NCBI GenBank assembly: GCA_900557185.1
Contig: USRP01000004.1
Location: 1-36,986 of the forward strand
DNA from: an uncultured Mycoplasmatota bacterium
GTDB taxonomy: Bacteria > Bacillota_I > Bacilli_A > RF39 > UBA660
Direction of reading: 5' to 3'
Length of the DNA stretch: 36,986 nt
The notes below the pieces were generated by a model. The model had not been told where the DNA came from. It ran no database searches and saw only the letters and a program-made list of their open reading frames with translations. Positions 31,385-36,986 of the stretch are shown one piece after another. Numbering within the stretch: the first letter of the stretch is position 1; each line of letters starts with the position of its first letter. The position numbers were made by a program, and so were the translations under genes.

Positions 31385-31801
31385 TTACAGCTTTATGAAA
31401 ATAGAACTATCTTTTTTCTCATAACCGAGTTTACGATAGAGATTTTGAGCTTCTATTCTCTGATTGCCACTCGTAAATGTAATATAGGAAATATGATGTG
31501 TTTCTTTTAATGCTTCGACATACTTTAACATAGCGGTTGCTACACCATGACGGCGATATCTTTCATCGACACAAATATACATGAGATAGAAATAAAATAC
31601 TTGTTTATAAATATCATATTGCTTTTGAATCCATATATGTCCAATCACTTGCTTTTCTTGTTTCGCAACAATCACAATATTATGTGTCAAATCAATCGCT
31701 TCAAAATTGATATCATCTTTGACTTTAGTCGTGGGAAAACACTGTTTTAAGAGAGAACAAACTGCTTCTTTATCTTGTTTTTGTAGTAATTCAATTATCA
31801 T
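31385..31801 (-). CDS. GNAT family N-acetyltransferase
   Basis: A 138-residue acetyl-CoA-dependent acetyltransferase. Motif A is MYICVDERYRRHGVATAMLKYV, with R-x-x-G-x-A for the CoA pyrophosphate, and the C-terminal NLYRKLGYEKKDSS is the usual closing motif. The acceptor cannot be read from sequence. It starts one base after the pyrimidine-nucleoside phosphorylase stop without a separate ribosome binding site, so translation is probably coupled. Confidence 0.85.
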   Translation of the reverse strand: MIIELLQKQDKEAVCSLLKQCFPTTKVKDDINFEAIDLTHNIVIVAKQEKQVIGHIWIQKQYDIYKQVFYFYLMYICVDERYRRHGVATAMLKYVEALKETHHISYITFTSGNQRIEAQNLYRKLGYEKKDSSIFIKL

Positions 31802-31802
31802 A

Positions 31803-33080
31803 TTATGATGCGATCATTTCGTAAATAATCGGTTTTGATTCGACTAGTTGAGATGCGATTTCAAAGCAATTTAAGTAAGTTTGTTCCTCTAATTTTTTCT
31901 TATTCTCATATACCTTCATCAATACTTCCCCTTCACGTACATAGTCTCCTACTTTTTTATTCAAAATAATTCCCACTTCATAATCTATCTGATCCTCTAC
32001 TCTTTCTCTACCTCCACCTAACTCTTTTACAATGCTTCCTAATTGGTCAGCGTGAACTTGTTGAATGTAGCCTGAGGTAGTAGCACATATATTTCTTTCT
32101 GGTAGATGATCTGTTTGAGGTAATGTTCCATGTTGGGCTGTTACAAAGTCTAAGAATTTCTGATAGCCTTGACCATTTTGTAAATTTTCGCGAACTTTTT
32201 GCTCTGCTTCAGGAATACTGATGTTAAGTCCTAGATGAACCATGTGGGTTGCTAAAGTGAGTACGAGTTCTTGGAAGTCATTCGCAACTGGTTCTCCTTT
32301 TAGGAAAGAAACTGCTTCTTCTACTTCTAAACGATTACCGATAGCTAGTCCCAATGGTTGTTCCATGTTTGATAAGATACAAATGGTATCTCTTTGATAG
32401 TTTTTACCGATATGAATCATAGTATGCGCTAATTTTCTAGCATCTTCTATTGTTTTCATAAGAGCACCATTTCCCACTTTCACATCGATGACGATTTTAT
32501 CTGCTCCTGATGCGATTTTTTTACTCATAATACTAGAAGCAATCAAAGGAATGCTTTCTGTTGTTCCGGTTACATCACGAAGAGCATAAATCTTTTTATC
32601 AGCGGGACATAAGTTTCCTGTCTGACTGGTTAAAGCCATGCCAATCTCATTTACTTCTTTCATGAAATCAGAAAATGTAAGTTTGGTTTGAAAGCCTGGA
32701 ATCGATTCTAGTTTATCAATGGTTCCACCAGTAATTCCGAGTCCACGGCCACTCATTTTCGCACATTTTACGCCACAACTAGCAACGAGTGGTAATACAG
32801 CTAATGTAGTTTTATCGCCAATTCCACCTGTCGAATGTTTATCGACTTTAACTCCCTCAATAGCACTTAAGTCTAATCGATCGCCACTGTGAATCATAAT
32901 ATCTGTTAAATCGACGATTTCTTGTTCTTCCATACCACGAATGACAATTGCCATTAATAAAGCACTCATTTGGTAATCGGGAATATTACCATTTACATAC
33001 TCCATTACTGCATAGTTCATTTCCTCTTTGGAAAGGACTTGTCCATTTTTCTTTTTCTCTATGATTGCAATCATATTCAT
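31803..33080 (-). CDS. pdp: Pyrimidine-nucleoside phosphorylase
   Basis: Converts uridine and (deoxy)thymidine with phosphate to base plus sugar-1-phosphate for salvage. It has 425 residues. The glycosyltransferase family 3 core shows VDKHSTGGIGDKTTLAVLP, the phosphate-binding and signature region, then KMSGRGLGITGGTIDKLESI and DKKIYALRDVTGTTESIPLI. The C-terminal alpha/beta domain includes YEVGIILNKKVGDYV. Low-GC Firmicutes usually carry this broad-specificity enzyme rather than DeoA proper. I chose the ATG at 33080 behind GGTGAT; another ATG lies two codons later. Confidence 0.93.
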   Translation of the reverse strand: MNMIAIIEKKKNGQVLSKEEMNYAVMEYVNGNIPDYQMSALLMAIVIRGMEEQEIVDLTDIMIHSGDRLDLSAIEGVKVDKHSTGGIGDKTTLAVLPLVASCGVKCAKMSGRGLGITGGTIDKLESIPGFQTKLTFSDFMKEVNEIGMALTSQTGNLCPADKKIYALRDVTGTTESIPLIASSIMSKKIASGADKIVIDVKVGNGALMKTIEDARKLAHTMIHIGKNYQRDTICILSNMEQPLGLAIGNRLEVEEAVSFLKGEPVANDFQELVLTLATHMVHLGLNISIPEAEQKVRENLQNGQGYQKFLDFVTAQHGTLPQTDHLPERNICATTSGYIQQVHADQLGSIVKELGGGRERVEDQIDYEVGIILNKKVGDYVREGEVLMKVYENKKKLEEQTYLNCFEIASQLVESKPIIYEMIAS

Positions 33081-33113
33081 ACTTATCACCATCTTTATTA
33101 TATAATAAATTGA

Positions 33114-33146
33114 CAAAAAAAGTACAATCTTTTCACGGATTGTACT
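33114..33146 (-). terminator. Terminator of the first XRE regulator gene
   Basis: Leftward hairpin AGTACAATC/GATTGTACT (33121-33129 with 33138-33146) followed by seven T. Confidence 0.8.
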
Positions 33147-33507
33147 ATTTATTTAATTTGATTTCAATTAAATCTAGTGTTCTTTTTGGATCTTTTAATA
33201 GACGATAGTATAGATGTTTACGTCTTCTCATTTCTAATAAAGTATGCATTTCTTCTTTGGAAAAAGAAACACGGTATGGTTCTCCATCTTCTCCAATATA
33301 AGTTTGCATCGTATCTCTTCCCAGTAAATAATCGGTTGTAACCTCTAAAGCACTGGCAATACGGTCCAATTGATTGACTGATGGTGTCTTTTTCCCTAAT
33401 TCATATCCACAAACAGATACTTTCGTTACTCCTGTTAACTTACCTAGCTTCTCCTGTGATAACCCTTTTTGCTCTCGTAACTCTCTTAATCTGTATCCTA
33501 AAAACAT
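33145..33507 (-). CDS. XRE-family transcriptional regulator, paralogue 1
   Basis: A 120-residue protein with an HTH_XRE domain at residues 5-62 (LRELREQKGLSQEKLGKLTG, then VSVCGYELGKKTPSVNQLDRIA). A 55-residue C-terminal part contains HLYYRLLKDPKRTLDLI, shared with paralogue 2 at 33877, so the two are duplicates with a conserved second domain. Two 17-bp operator-like sites flank its extended -10 promoter, one over the expected start of transcription, which suggests autorepression. It is divergent from the small XRE gene at 33644. Its targets outside the module are unknown. Confidence 0.85.
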   Translation of the reverse strand: MFLGYRLRELREQKGLSQEKLGKLTGVTKVSVCGYELGKKTPSVNQLDRIASALEVTTDYLLGRDTMQTYIGEDGEPYRVSFSKEEMHTLLEMRRRKHLYYRLLKDPKRTLDLIEIKLNK

Positions 33508-33520
33508 GTCCTTTACCCCC

Positions 33521-33537
33521 GTTATCTATATGTTAAT
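33521..33537. promoter_or_regulatory. Operator-like site O1 (XRE1 start region)
   Basis: ATTAACATATAGATAAC on the leftward strand, matching ATTAAC-N5-GNTAAY. It lies over the expected transcription start of the XRE1 gene, whose -10 is TATAAT (33541-33546, extended TGT). Confidence 0.55.
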
Positions 33538-33572
33538 AACATTATAACAAAGCAACTACGTTTATGATTAAA

Positions 33573-33589
33573 ATTAACTTTTAGATAAC
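33573..33589. promoter_or_regulatory. Operator-like site O2 (between the divergent XRE genes)
   Basis: ATTAACTTTTAGATAAC. It sits upstream of both divergent promoters, seven bases from the -35 of the small XRE gene. Confidence 0.55.
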
Positions 33590-33595
33590 ATTTGC

Positions 33596-33624
33596 TTGAA
33601 ATTAACGATTGGTTAATATATAAT
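33596..33624 (+). promoter_or_regulatory. Promoter of the small XRE gene with operator-like site O3 in its spacer
   Basis: -35 TTGAAA (33596-33601), a 17-bp spacer and -10 TATAAT (33619-33624). The palindrome ATTAACGATTGGTTAAT (O3, 33601-33617) fills the spacer, an ideal position for repression. Confidence 0.65.
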
Positions 33625-33643
33625 ATAATTATGGGTGAGAGAT

Positions 33644-33874
33644 ATGGAAAAATTAAAATTAATGCGTTTAAAACATCAAATTAGTTATCAACAAATGGCC
33701 AATCTATTAGATATTAGTAAACCATTTTATTGGCAGATAGAAAACGACCAAAGAAGATTAAGCTATGATATGGCAGTGAAAATTGCTCATATTTTCCAAA
33801 CGACACCAGATGAATTATTTTTAGATGAGACATTAGAAAAGTTGCGATTAAAAAAGCCTAGTGAATATCACTAG
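33644..33874 (+). CDS. Small XRE-family (Cro-like) regulator
   Basis: A 76-residue protein that is little more than one HTH domain: LKLMRLKHQISYQQMANLLD, then ISKPFYWQIENDQRRLSYDM and VKIAHIFQTTPDELFL. It is divergent from XRE1 across 136 bases that hold three operator-like sites, an arrangement like phage cI/cro switches. I chose ATG at 33644; GGGTGAG lies five bases upstream, and a GTG three codons earlier overlaps that site. Its last codons form one arm of a terminator shared with XRE2. No phage genes are nearby. Confidence 0.8.
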   Translation: MEKLKLMRLKHQISYQQMANLLDISKPFYWQIENDQRRLSYDMAVKIAHIFQTTPDELFLDETLEKLRLKKPSEYH

Positions 33875-33876
33875 GC
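33850..33876. terminator. Shared terminator of the small XRE gene and XRE2
   Basis: Hairpin GCCTAGTGA/TCACTAGGC (33856-33864 with 33868-33876), with six T on the leftward side and a weaker tail rightward. Confidence 0.75.
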
Positions 33877-34242
33877 CTATTTCAATTCTCTTTTTAATAA
33901 GATTTCCATTTGATTGGTAGCGCGAACAGGATCTTTCACAAGATAATTATAAAGTCTTTTATGTCTTTTTATATTATCTAAAATAGATGCATCTAACATA
34001 GTAATTCTTCTCGTATATGGTGTTGGTATCTCACGGATTGTAAAATTATCTCTTCCTAATAAATAATTAGGATCGACATCTAACACATCAGCTAATAAAA
34101 TAAAATTGTCAATCGTCGGTGTTCTTGTCCCTAATTCGTAACCACAAATGGAAACTTTCGTTACTCCAATTAACTTTCCTAATTCTTCTTGAGTAATTCC
34201 TTTTTTCATCCTTGATTCTTTGAGCCTTTCACCTATAAACAT
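33877..34242 (-). CDS. XRE-family transcriptional regulator, paralogue 2
   Basis: A 121-residue paralogue of the regulator at 33145. Its HTH (LKESRMKKGITQEELGKLIG, VSICGYELGTRTPTIDNF) and C-terminal KRLYNYLVKDPVRATNQ align with paralogue 1. The promoter region is duplicated too: an operator-like site over the start (O4) and a second one about 35 bases upstream (O5), the same geometry as O1 and O2. AAGGAAG precedes the ATG. The two may cross-regulate. What else they control cannot be told from this window. Confidence 0.83.
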   Translation of the reverse strand: MFIGERLKESRMKKGITQEELGKLIGVTKVSICGYELGTRTPTIDNFILLADVLDVDPNYLLGRDNFTIREIPTPYTRRITMLDASILDNIKRHKRLYNYLVKDPVRATNQMEILLKRELK

Positions 34243-34265
34243 ACTACTACTTCCTTTCGACCAAC

Positions 34266-34282
34266 GTTACCTTCTCGTTAAT
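34266..34282. promoter_or_regulatory. Operator-like site O4 (XRE2 start region)
   Basis: ATTAACGAGAAGGTAAC on the leftward strand, next to -10 TATAAT (34284-34289) of the XRE2 gene. Confidence 0.5.
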
Positions 34283-34316
34283 CATTATAAAAGTTATGTT
34301 TTTGAAAAGAAATAAA

Positions 34317-34333
34317 ATTAACTTCTTGATAAC
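34317..34333. promoter_or_regulatory. Operator-like site O5 (upstream of the XRE2 promoter)
   Basis: ATTAACTTCTTGATAAC. It differs from O2 at only two of 17 positions, and the TAAA before it is also shared. Confidence 0.55.
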
Positions 34334-34362
34334 ACTAGCATGTTTATAAGAAAAAGAAGAAA

Positions 34363-34704
34363 TTATTCTTTTTCTTCTTGGCTTCTTTTACTTGATAAAA
34401 ATGTTACTTTATCGGCAACAATCTCGACGACATTGCGTTTATAATCTTCGTCGAGTTGTATTGTTCGTGACTGAATATGACCACGAATTCCTAATAAATC
34501 TCCCTTTTTGACATAGGTGATTGTCTTCTCAGCTACTCCTTCCCAAAGAGTACAATGGATAAAATCCGCATCGTACTCTCCATTGGCATTCTTATAACTA
34601 CGTGGAACAGCAACTGTAATATTTGTCACTTTCTTCCCACTCTCTGTCTTTCTAAGTTCTGGTTCACGTACCAGTCTACCGACAATGACTGCTTGATTTA
34701 ACAT
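34363..34704 (-). CDS. ssb: Single-stranded DNA-binding protein (short form)
   Basis: A 113-residue protein made of one OB fold: NQAVIVGRLVREPELRKTES, VTNITVAVPRSYKNANGEYD and FIHCTLWEGVAEKTITYVKKG are the standard SSB motifs. It ends SSKRSQEEKE, without the Gly/Pro-rich linker and acidic DDDIPF-type tip of the main SSB, so it is probably an accessory SsbB/YwpH-like form. The housekeeping copy normally lies between rpsF and rpsR, which are absent here. AAGGAG fixes the start at 34704; the upstream frame runs through a terminator. Confidence 0.9.
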   Translation of the reverse strand: MLNQAVIVGRLVREPELRKTESGKKVTNITVAVPRSYKNANGEYDADFIHCTLWEGVAEKTITYVKKGDLLGIRGHIQSRTIQLDEDYKRNVVEIVADKVTFLSSKRSQEEKE

Positions 34705-34737
34705 ATTACTCTCTCCTTTCACATTCAATATAGCGAA

Positions 34738-34780
34738 ACAAAAAAAGAAATACAAACGAACTATTTTGTATTTCTTTTTC
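34738..34780. terminator. Terminator of the frr-sufU-orf operon
   Basis: An 11-bp stem, AGAAATACAAA/TTTGTATTTCT (34746-34756 with 34765-34775), with T-runs on both sides. The ssb promoter (TATATT -10) begins right after it. Confidence 0.75.
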
Positions 34781-34858
34781 ACTGTCATAACTATTTTTTG
34801 AATTCTTTTATCAGAACATTTTGATTGTCTTTAAATTATTTCAAAAATTATAAAGTTA

Positions 34859-35725
34859 CTATTTATGATTTTTTTTCATAGATAATTTCTTCACTGTTTC
34901 TCTATTTTCGTGTGATGATTGATATACATCGATTTTACTTGTATAGAAAGCAATTAGTTGTTGATAAAAATAATTGACATCTACTGGTGATTTTAATCCC
35001 TTTTTATTAAGTGGTTTCATACTTTCTTGAATCGCATAATATTCTGGTAAGTTATAATTTCTAATATTTTGAATACTTTCAACTGGAAAACGAACACTGT
35101 GTTCATCTAATAAGTAAACAAACTCACTATTTGGTTCTGTTTGATAGCCGTAAACAAGTGTTCCAATTTCTTGTTTTTCTGTTGTCCCAACTAATTTCTT
35201 ACGATAATCTAAGATTTTTTTCGTCGTATTCAAATATTCTTCTAAATATTCTTGCTGTGTTTCTTCTTCATCGATAATAGTATTAATTCTACCATTCGCA
35301 TCTTCTAACATAACATTTGCTTGAACTTGAAACACAACAACATGTTTTAATAATTCCTTTACTTTTTGTAAATACTCTACATACTTTTTTTCTAACTCGT
35401 TAATAAAGTCATATTGTGTAAAATATAAATTTACATATTGGTTCAATTCCTCTGATGGTACATTTAAATTTAATTTTTTAATTCTCTCTGTTTCTAAATC
35501 TTCAGCTGGTATAAACCATTGATGATTGACATCGTAGTATACTTGTTGACGATGGTCTACAGCCAATAAAAAAATTGTTTCGCCATTGTGTTTTGTATAA
35601 ACATATGGTTTTTTACGTGATTCACGTACCATTTCTAAATTAATATCTCTTGAGCCAAAGGAAAATGCACTGATAATTCCCTCTTTTAAAGCTGACCCTC
35701 TATTTTTTCTTTTTTCATCATTCAT
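34859..35725 (-). CDS. Unknown protein co-transcribed with sufU
   Basis: A 288-residue soluble protein, lysine- and glutamate-rich, with a likely coiled-coil section (about 105-180: FINELEKKYVEYLQKVKELL and EEETQQEYLEEYLNTTKKIL). It has no signal peptide, membrane helix or catalytic motif I know. Its ATG lies inside the last codons of sufU, an overlap of eight bases, behind AAGGAAGGG, so expression is tied to sufU. A link to Fe-S assembly would be inference from position only. Confidence 0.65.
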   Translation of the reverse strand: MNDEKRKNRGSALKEGIISAFSFGSRDINLEMVRESRKKPYVYTKHNGETIFLLAVDHRQQVYYDVNHQWFIPAEDLETERIKKLNLNVPSEELNQYVNLYFTQYDFINELEKKYVEYLQKVKELLKHVVVFQVQANVMLEDANGRINTIIDEEETQQEYLEEYLNTTKKILDYRKKLVGTTEKQEIGTLVYGYQTEPNSEFVYLLDEHSVRFPVESIQNIRNYNLPEYYAIQESMKPLNKKGLKSPVDVNYFYQQLIAFYTSKIDVYQSSHENRETVKKLSMKKNHK

Positions 35726-36158
35726 GATAAATCCCTTCCTTACTTTGTGCTAGTGTCTCATCCATCCCCCACCATGCAAGAAGTGCACACTTTCTACGAC
35801 TTGGTTGTCTTCCAATATCTTCAAAAATAACGGCATTCTCTAATTTTGCTGGATCGTATTCTTTTCCATCAATCATATTTTCAAACTCTTTTACAATGTG
35901 TTCTGCTTCTGTCGTTGTTTTATTTAATAGTGTTTCAATCATAATCGAAGTAGAAGCAGTACAGACAGCACATGCCTCTCCTTCAAAGCGAATGTCTTCT
36001 ATTCTTCCATCTTTGATTTTTGTCATTAATTTGACTTCATCAATACAAGAGGCATTATTTTGGTAATTCAAAATATAACCATCGGCATCTATAAAGCCTT
36101 TATTTTGAGGCTCTCGATAATGCTTCATCATCAGATTTCTTTTCTCTACTGCATCCAT
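35718..36158 (-). CDS. sufU: SufU-type Fe-S assembly / sulfurtransferase protein
   Basis: A 146-residue IscU-like protein. MMKHYREPQNKGFID is the family start. Zinc-ligand positions are met by Cys38-x-Asp40 (NNASCIDEV), Cys63 (GEACAVCTAS) and the late cysteine in RRKCALLAWWG. The longer spacing between the second and third motifs marks SufU over IscU. In Firmicutes SufU accepts sulfur from SufS. It usually sits beside sufS; here the partner is 8 kb away. AAGGAGG precedes the ATG. It follows frr by 31 bases. Confidence 0.92.
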   Translation of the reverse strand: MDAVEKRNLMMKHYREPQNKGFIDADGYILNYQNNASCIDEVKLMTKIKDGRIEDIRFEGEACAVCTASTSIMIETLLNKTTTEAEHIVKEFENMIDGKEYDPAKLENAVIFEDIGRQPSRRKCALLAWWGMDETLAQSKEGIYHE

Positions 36159-36189
36159 AAAATACCTCCTTAGAAGAAAAAGAATGAAC

Positions 36190-36738
36190 TTAGACGCTCA
36201 TTAATTCTTGTTCTTTTTCTTTTAATTTTGCTTCTATTACTTTATTATATTTGGAAATAAGGTCTTGAACATCACTCTGTCCACCCTTGATATCATCCTC
36301 TGTTATATCTAATCTTTTAATTTCATTATTGGCATCTTGTCTGATATTACGAAGAGCAATACGTCCCTCTTCGGCAATTTCACGTACTTGTTTTACATAT
36401 TCCCTTCTCGTTTCTTCTGTTAGAGCTGGAATATTTAAAATAATGGTCTCTCCATTGTTATTTGGAGTTAATCCAATATTTGCTTCGTAAATACCTTTTT
36501 CAATTGCTCCTAAACAAGACTTGTCAAATGGTTTGATTGCTAATTGCCTCGCTTCAGGAATTGATATTTGTGCTAACTGATTTAGAGGAGTTGGTACTCC
36601 ATAGTAAAGCACTTCTACTTTATTTAAAATTGCTGGATTGGCACGACCAGCTCGTACATTCATAAACTTTTTCTCCATTGCTTCAATGGAATGTTGCATT
36701 TTTATTTCCGTTTCTTCTAATATTTTATCTATATCCAT
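36190..36738 (-). CDS. frr: Ribosome recycling factor
   Basis: Splits post-termination ribosomes together with EF-G. The 182 residues match the family, with no gaps. Diagnostic segments are FMNVRAGRANPAILNKVEV, YYGVPTPLNQLAQISIPEAR, the central LTPNNNGETIILNIPALTEE and the final EIKRLDITEDDIKGGQSDVQ. The ATG at 36738 is fixed by GGAGGATGTT; a longer in-frame extension crosses the promoter and is not coding. Promoter TTTACA-17-TATAAT is at 36757-36785. In many bacteria pyrH precedes it, but not here. Confidence 0.97.
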   Translation of the reverse strand: MDIDKILEETEIKMQHSIEAMEKKFMNVRAGRANPAILNKVEVLYYGVPTPLNQLAQISIPEARQLAIKPFDKSCLGAIEKGIYEANIGLTPNNNGETIILNIPALTEETRREYVKQVREIAEEGRIALRNIRQDANNEIKRLDITEDDIKGGQSDVQDLISKYNKVIEAKLKEKEQELMSV

Positions 36739-36756
36739 AACATCCTCCATAATTTT

Positions 36757-36785
36757 ATTATAACAATCCCTTTTTCGATTGTAAA
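36757..36785 (-). promoter_or_regulatory. frr promoter
   Basis: -35 TTTACA (36780-36785), a 17-bp spacer and -10 TATAAT (36757-36762) with the extended TGT. Confidence 0.7.
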
Positions 36786-36886
36786 TAGAAAAATTAGTTA
36801 TTTGTTCTAGTTTTAATATATGTTTTGCGTTTTGAATTATGAATATTCCTCTTCTTTGGAAAATTAGAAAAAATAAAATGTTTTTA

Positions 36887-36915
36887 TTTTCAAGTTCATG
36901 ATTTTGTGTTAAAAT
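36887..36915 (+). promoter_or_regulatory. Rightward promoter at the window's right edge
   Basis: -35 TTTTCA (36887-36892), a 17-bp spacer and -10 TAAAAT (36910-36915) with the extended TGT. It resembles the prepilin promoter. Confidence 0.5.
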
Positions 36916-36945
36916 GAGCATGGTAATAGTAAGACATCTGGTAAT

Positions 36946-36986
36946 ATGTCAAGACAAAAATCACGGAAGTTTTTAAATAATTTCTC
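36946..36986 (+). CDS. Start of a gene running off the right edge (partial)
   Basis: After the rightward promoter an open frame begins ATG at 36946 and reads MSRQKSRKFLNNF to the window end. The basic start would suit a membrane or exported protein, but too little is visible to say. The ribosome binding site is weak. An alternative ATG at 36914 opens a 20-codon frame that stops at 36976, so the true product is uncertain. Confidence 0.3.
   Translation, partial: MSRQKSRKFLNNF

Noticed and set aside
33145..34242. XRE trio as part of a prophage or mobile element
   Set aside because: No integrase, terminase, structural or relaxase genes are present, and the flanks are housekeeping genes.
36739..36921. 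N-terminal extension of frr by 61 codons
   Set aside because: RRF proteins start at the MDIDKILEE position. The extension crosses the frr promoter and has no ribosome binding site.
1..36986. tRNA, rRNA, CRISPR and transposase genes
   Set aside because: I looked on both strands for cloverleaf-type or rRNA sequence, regular repeat arrays and transposase motifs and saw none.

Overview
The window is chromosomal DNA from a low-GC, Gram-positive-type bacterium. RNase HIII, RpoZ, ParC/ParE, SufS-SufU and lipobox signals point to Bacillota. The compact layout and the LRR-type prepilin suggest an uncultured gut Bacilli lineage (RF39 or Erysipelotrichales-like); that placement is inference. Almost every promoter I could place has a TGn extended -10, and most transcription units end in a clear hairpin plus T-run that often overlaps the stop codon.

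Layout. 1-4.8 kb: a tiny peptide gene, cvpA-trxA, RNase HIII, a lipoprotein with an HExxH motif, and murC. 4.85-10.0 kb: a leftward Tad-type pilus operon (tadE-tadE-tadZ-tadA-tadB-tadC) whose TadB carries an extra N-terminal Ig-like region. 10.0-11.7 kb: a second tiny peptide gene, the tail of a decayed pilin gene, and a cysteine-rich prepilin with a leucine-rich-repeat segment. 11.7-20.9 kb: a small-toxin cassette, tex, a thioredoxin-fold membrane protein, a putative metallopeptidase, then parE-orf-parC. 21.0-22.2 kb: tandem cassettes that look like type I toxin-antitoxin loci, ending in an antitoxin-only copy. 22.2-29.1 kb: a CYTH-like protein, FtsK, a DUF2207 protein, sufS and sufD. 29.3-33.1 kb: an unknown protein and a HIT protein, then recX, rpoZ, a GNAT acetyltransferase and pyrimidine-nucleoside phosphorylase. 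33.1-34.4 kb: three small XRE regulators with five matching 17-bp operator-like palindromes. 34.4-37 kb: ssb, an unknown gene, sufU and frr, then the probable start of another gene at the right edge.

The most novel-looking material is small. (i) Two 14-18 residue ORFs share LPWGG, each with its own promoter and ribosome binding site. (ii) Four related cassettes (at 11.7, 21.2, 21.5 and 22.1 kb) combine a roughly 30-residue hydrophobic peptide gene, missing in one of them, with an overlapping antisense RNA that has its own promoter and terminator. Their toxin mRNAs show conserved 5'-3' complementarity, and the peptide is preserved through synonymous changes. (iii) The XRE module has shared operators.

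The remaining genes are housekeeping: cell wall (MurC), DNA topology and segregation (ParC, ParE, FtsK), Fe-S assembly (SufS, SufD, SufU split over two sites, with no SufB or SufC in the window), translation (RRF), transcription (omega, Tex) and nucleoside salvage.
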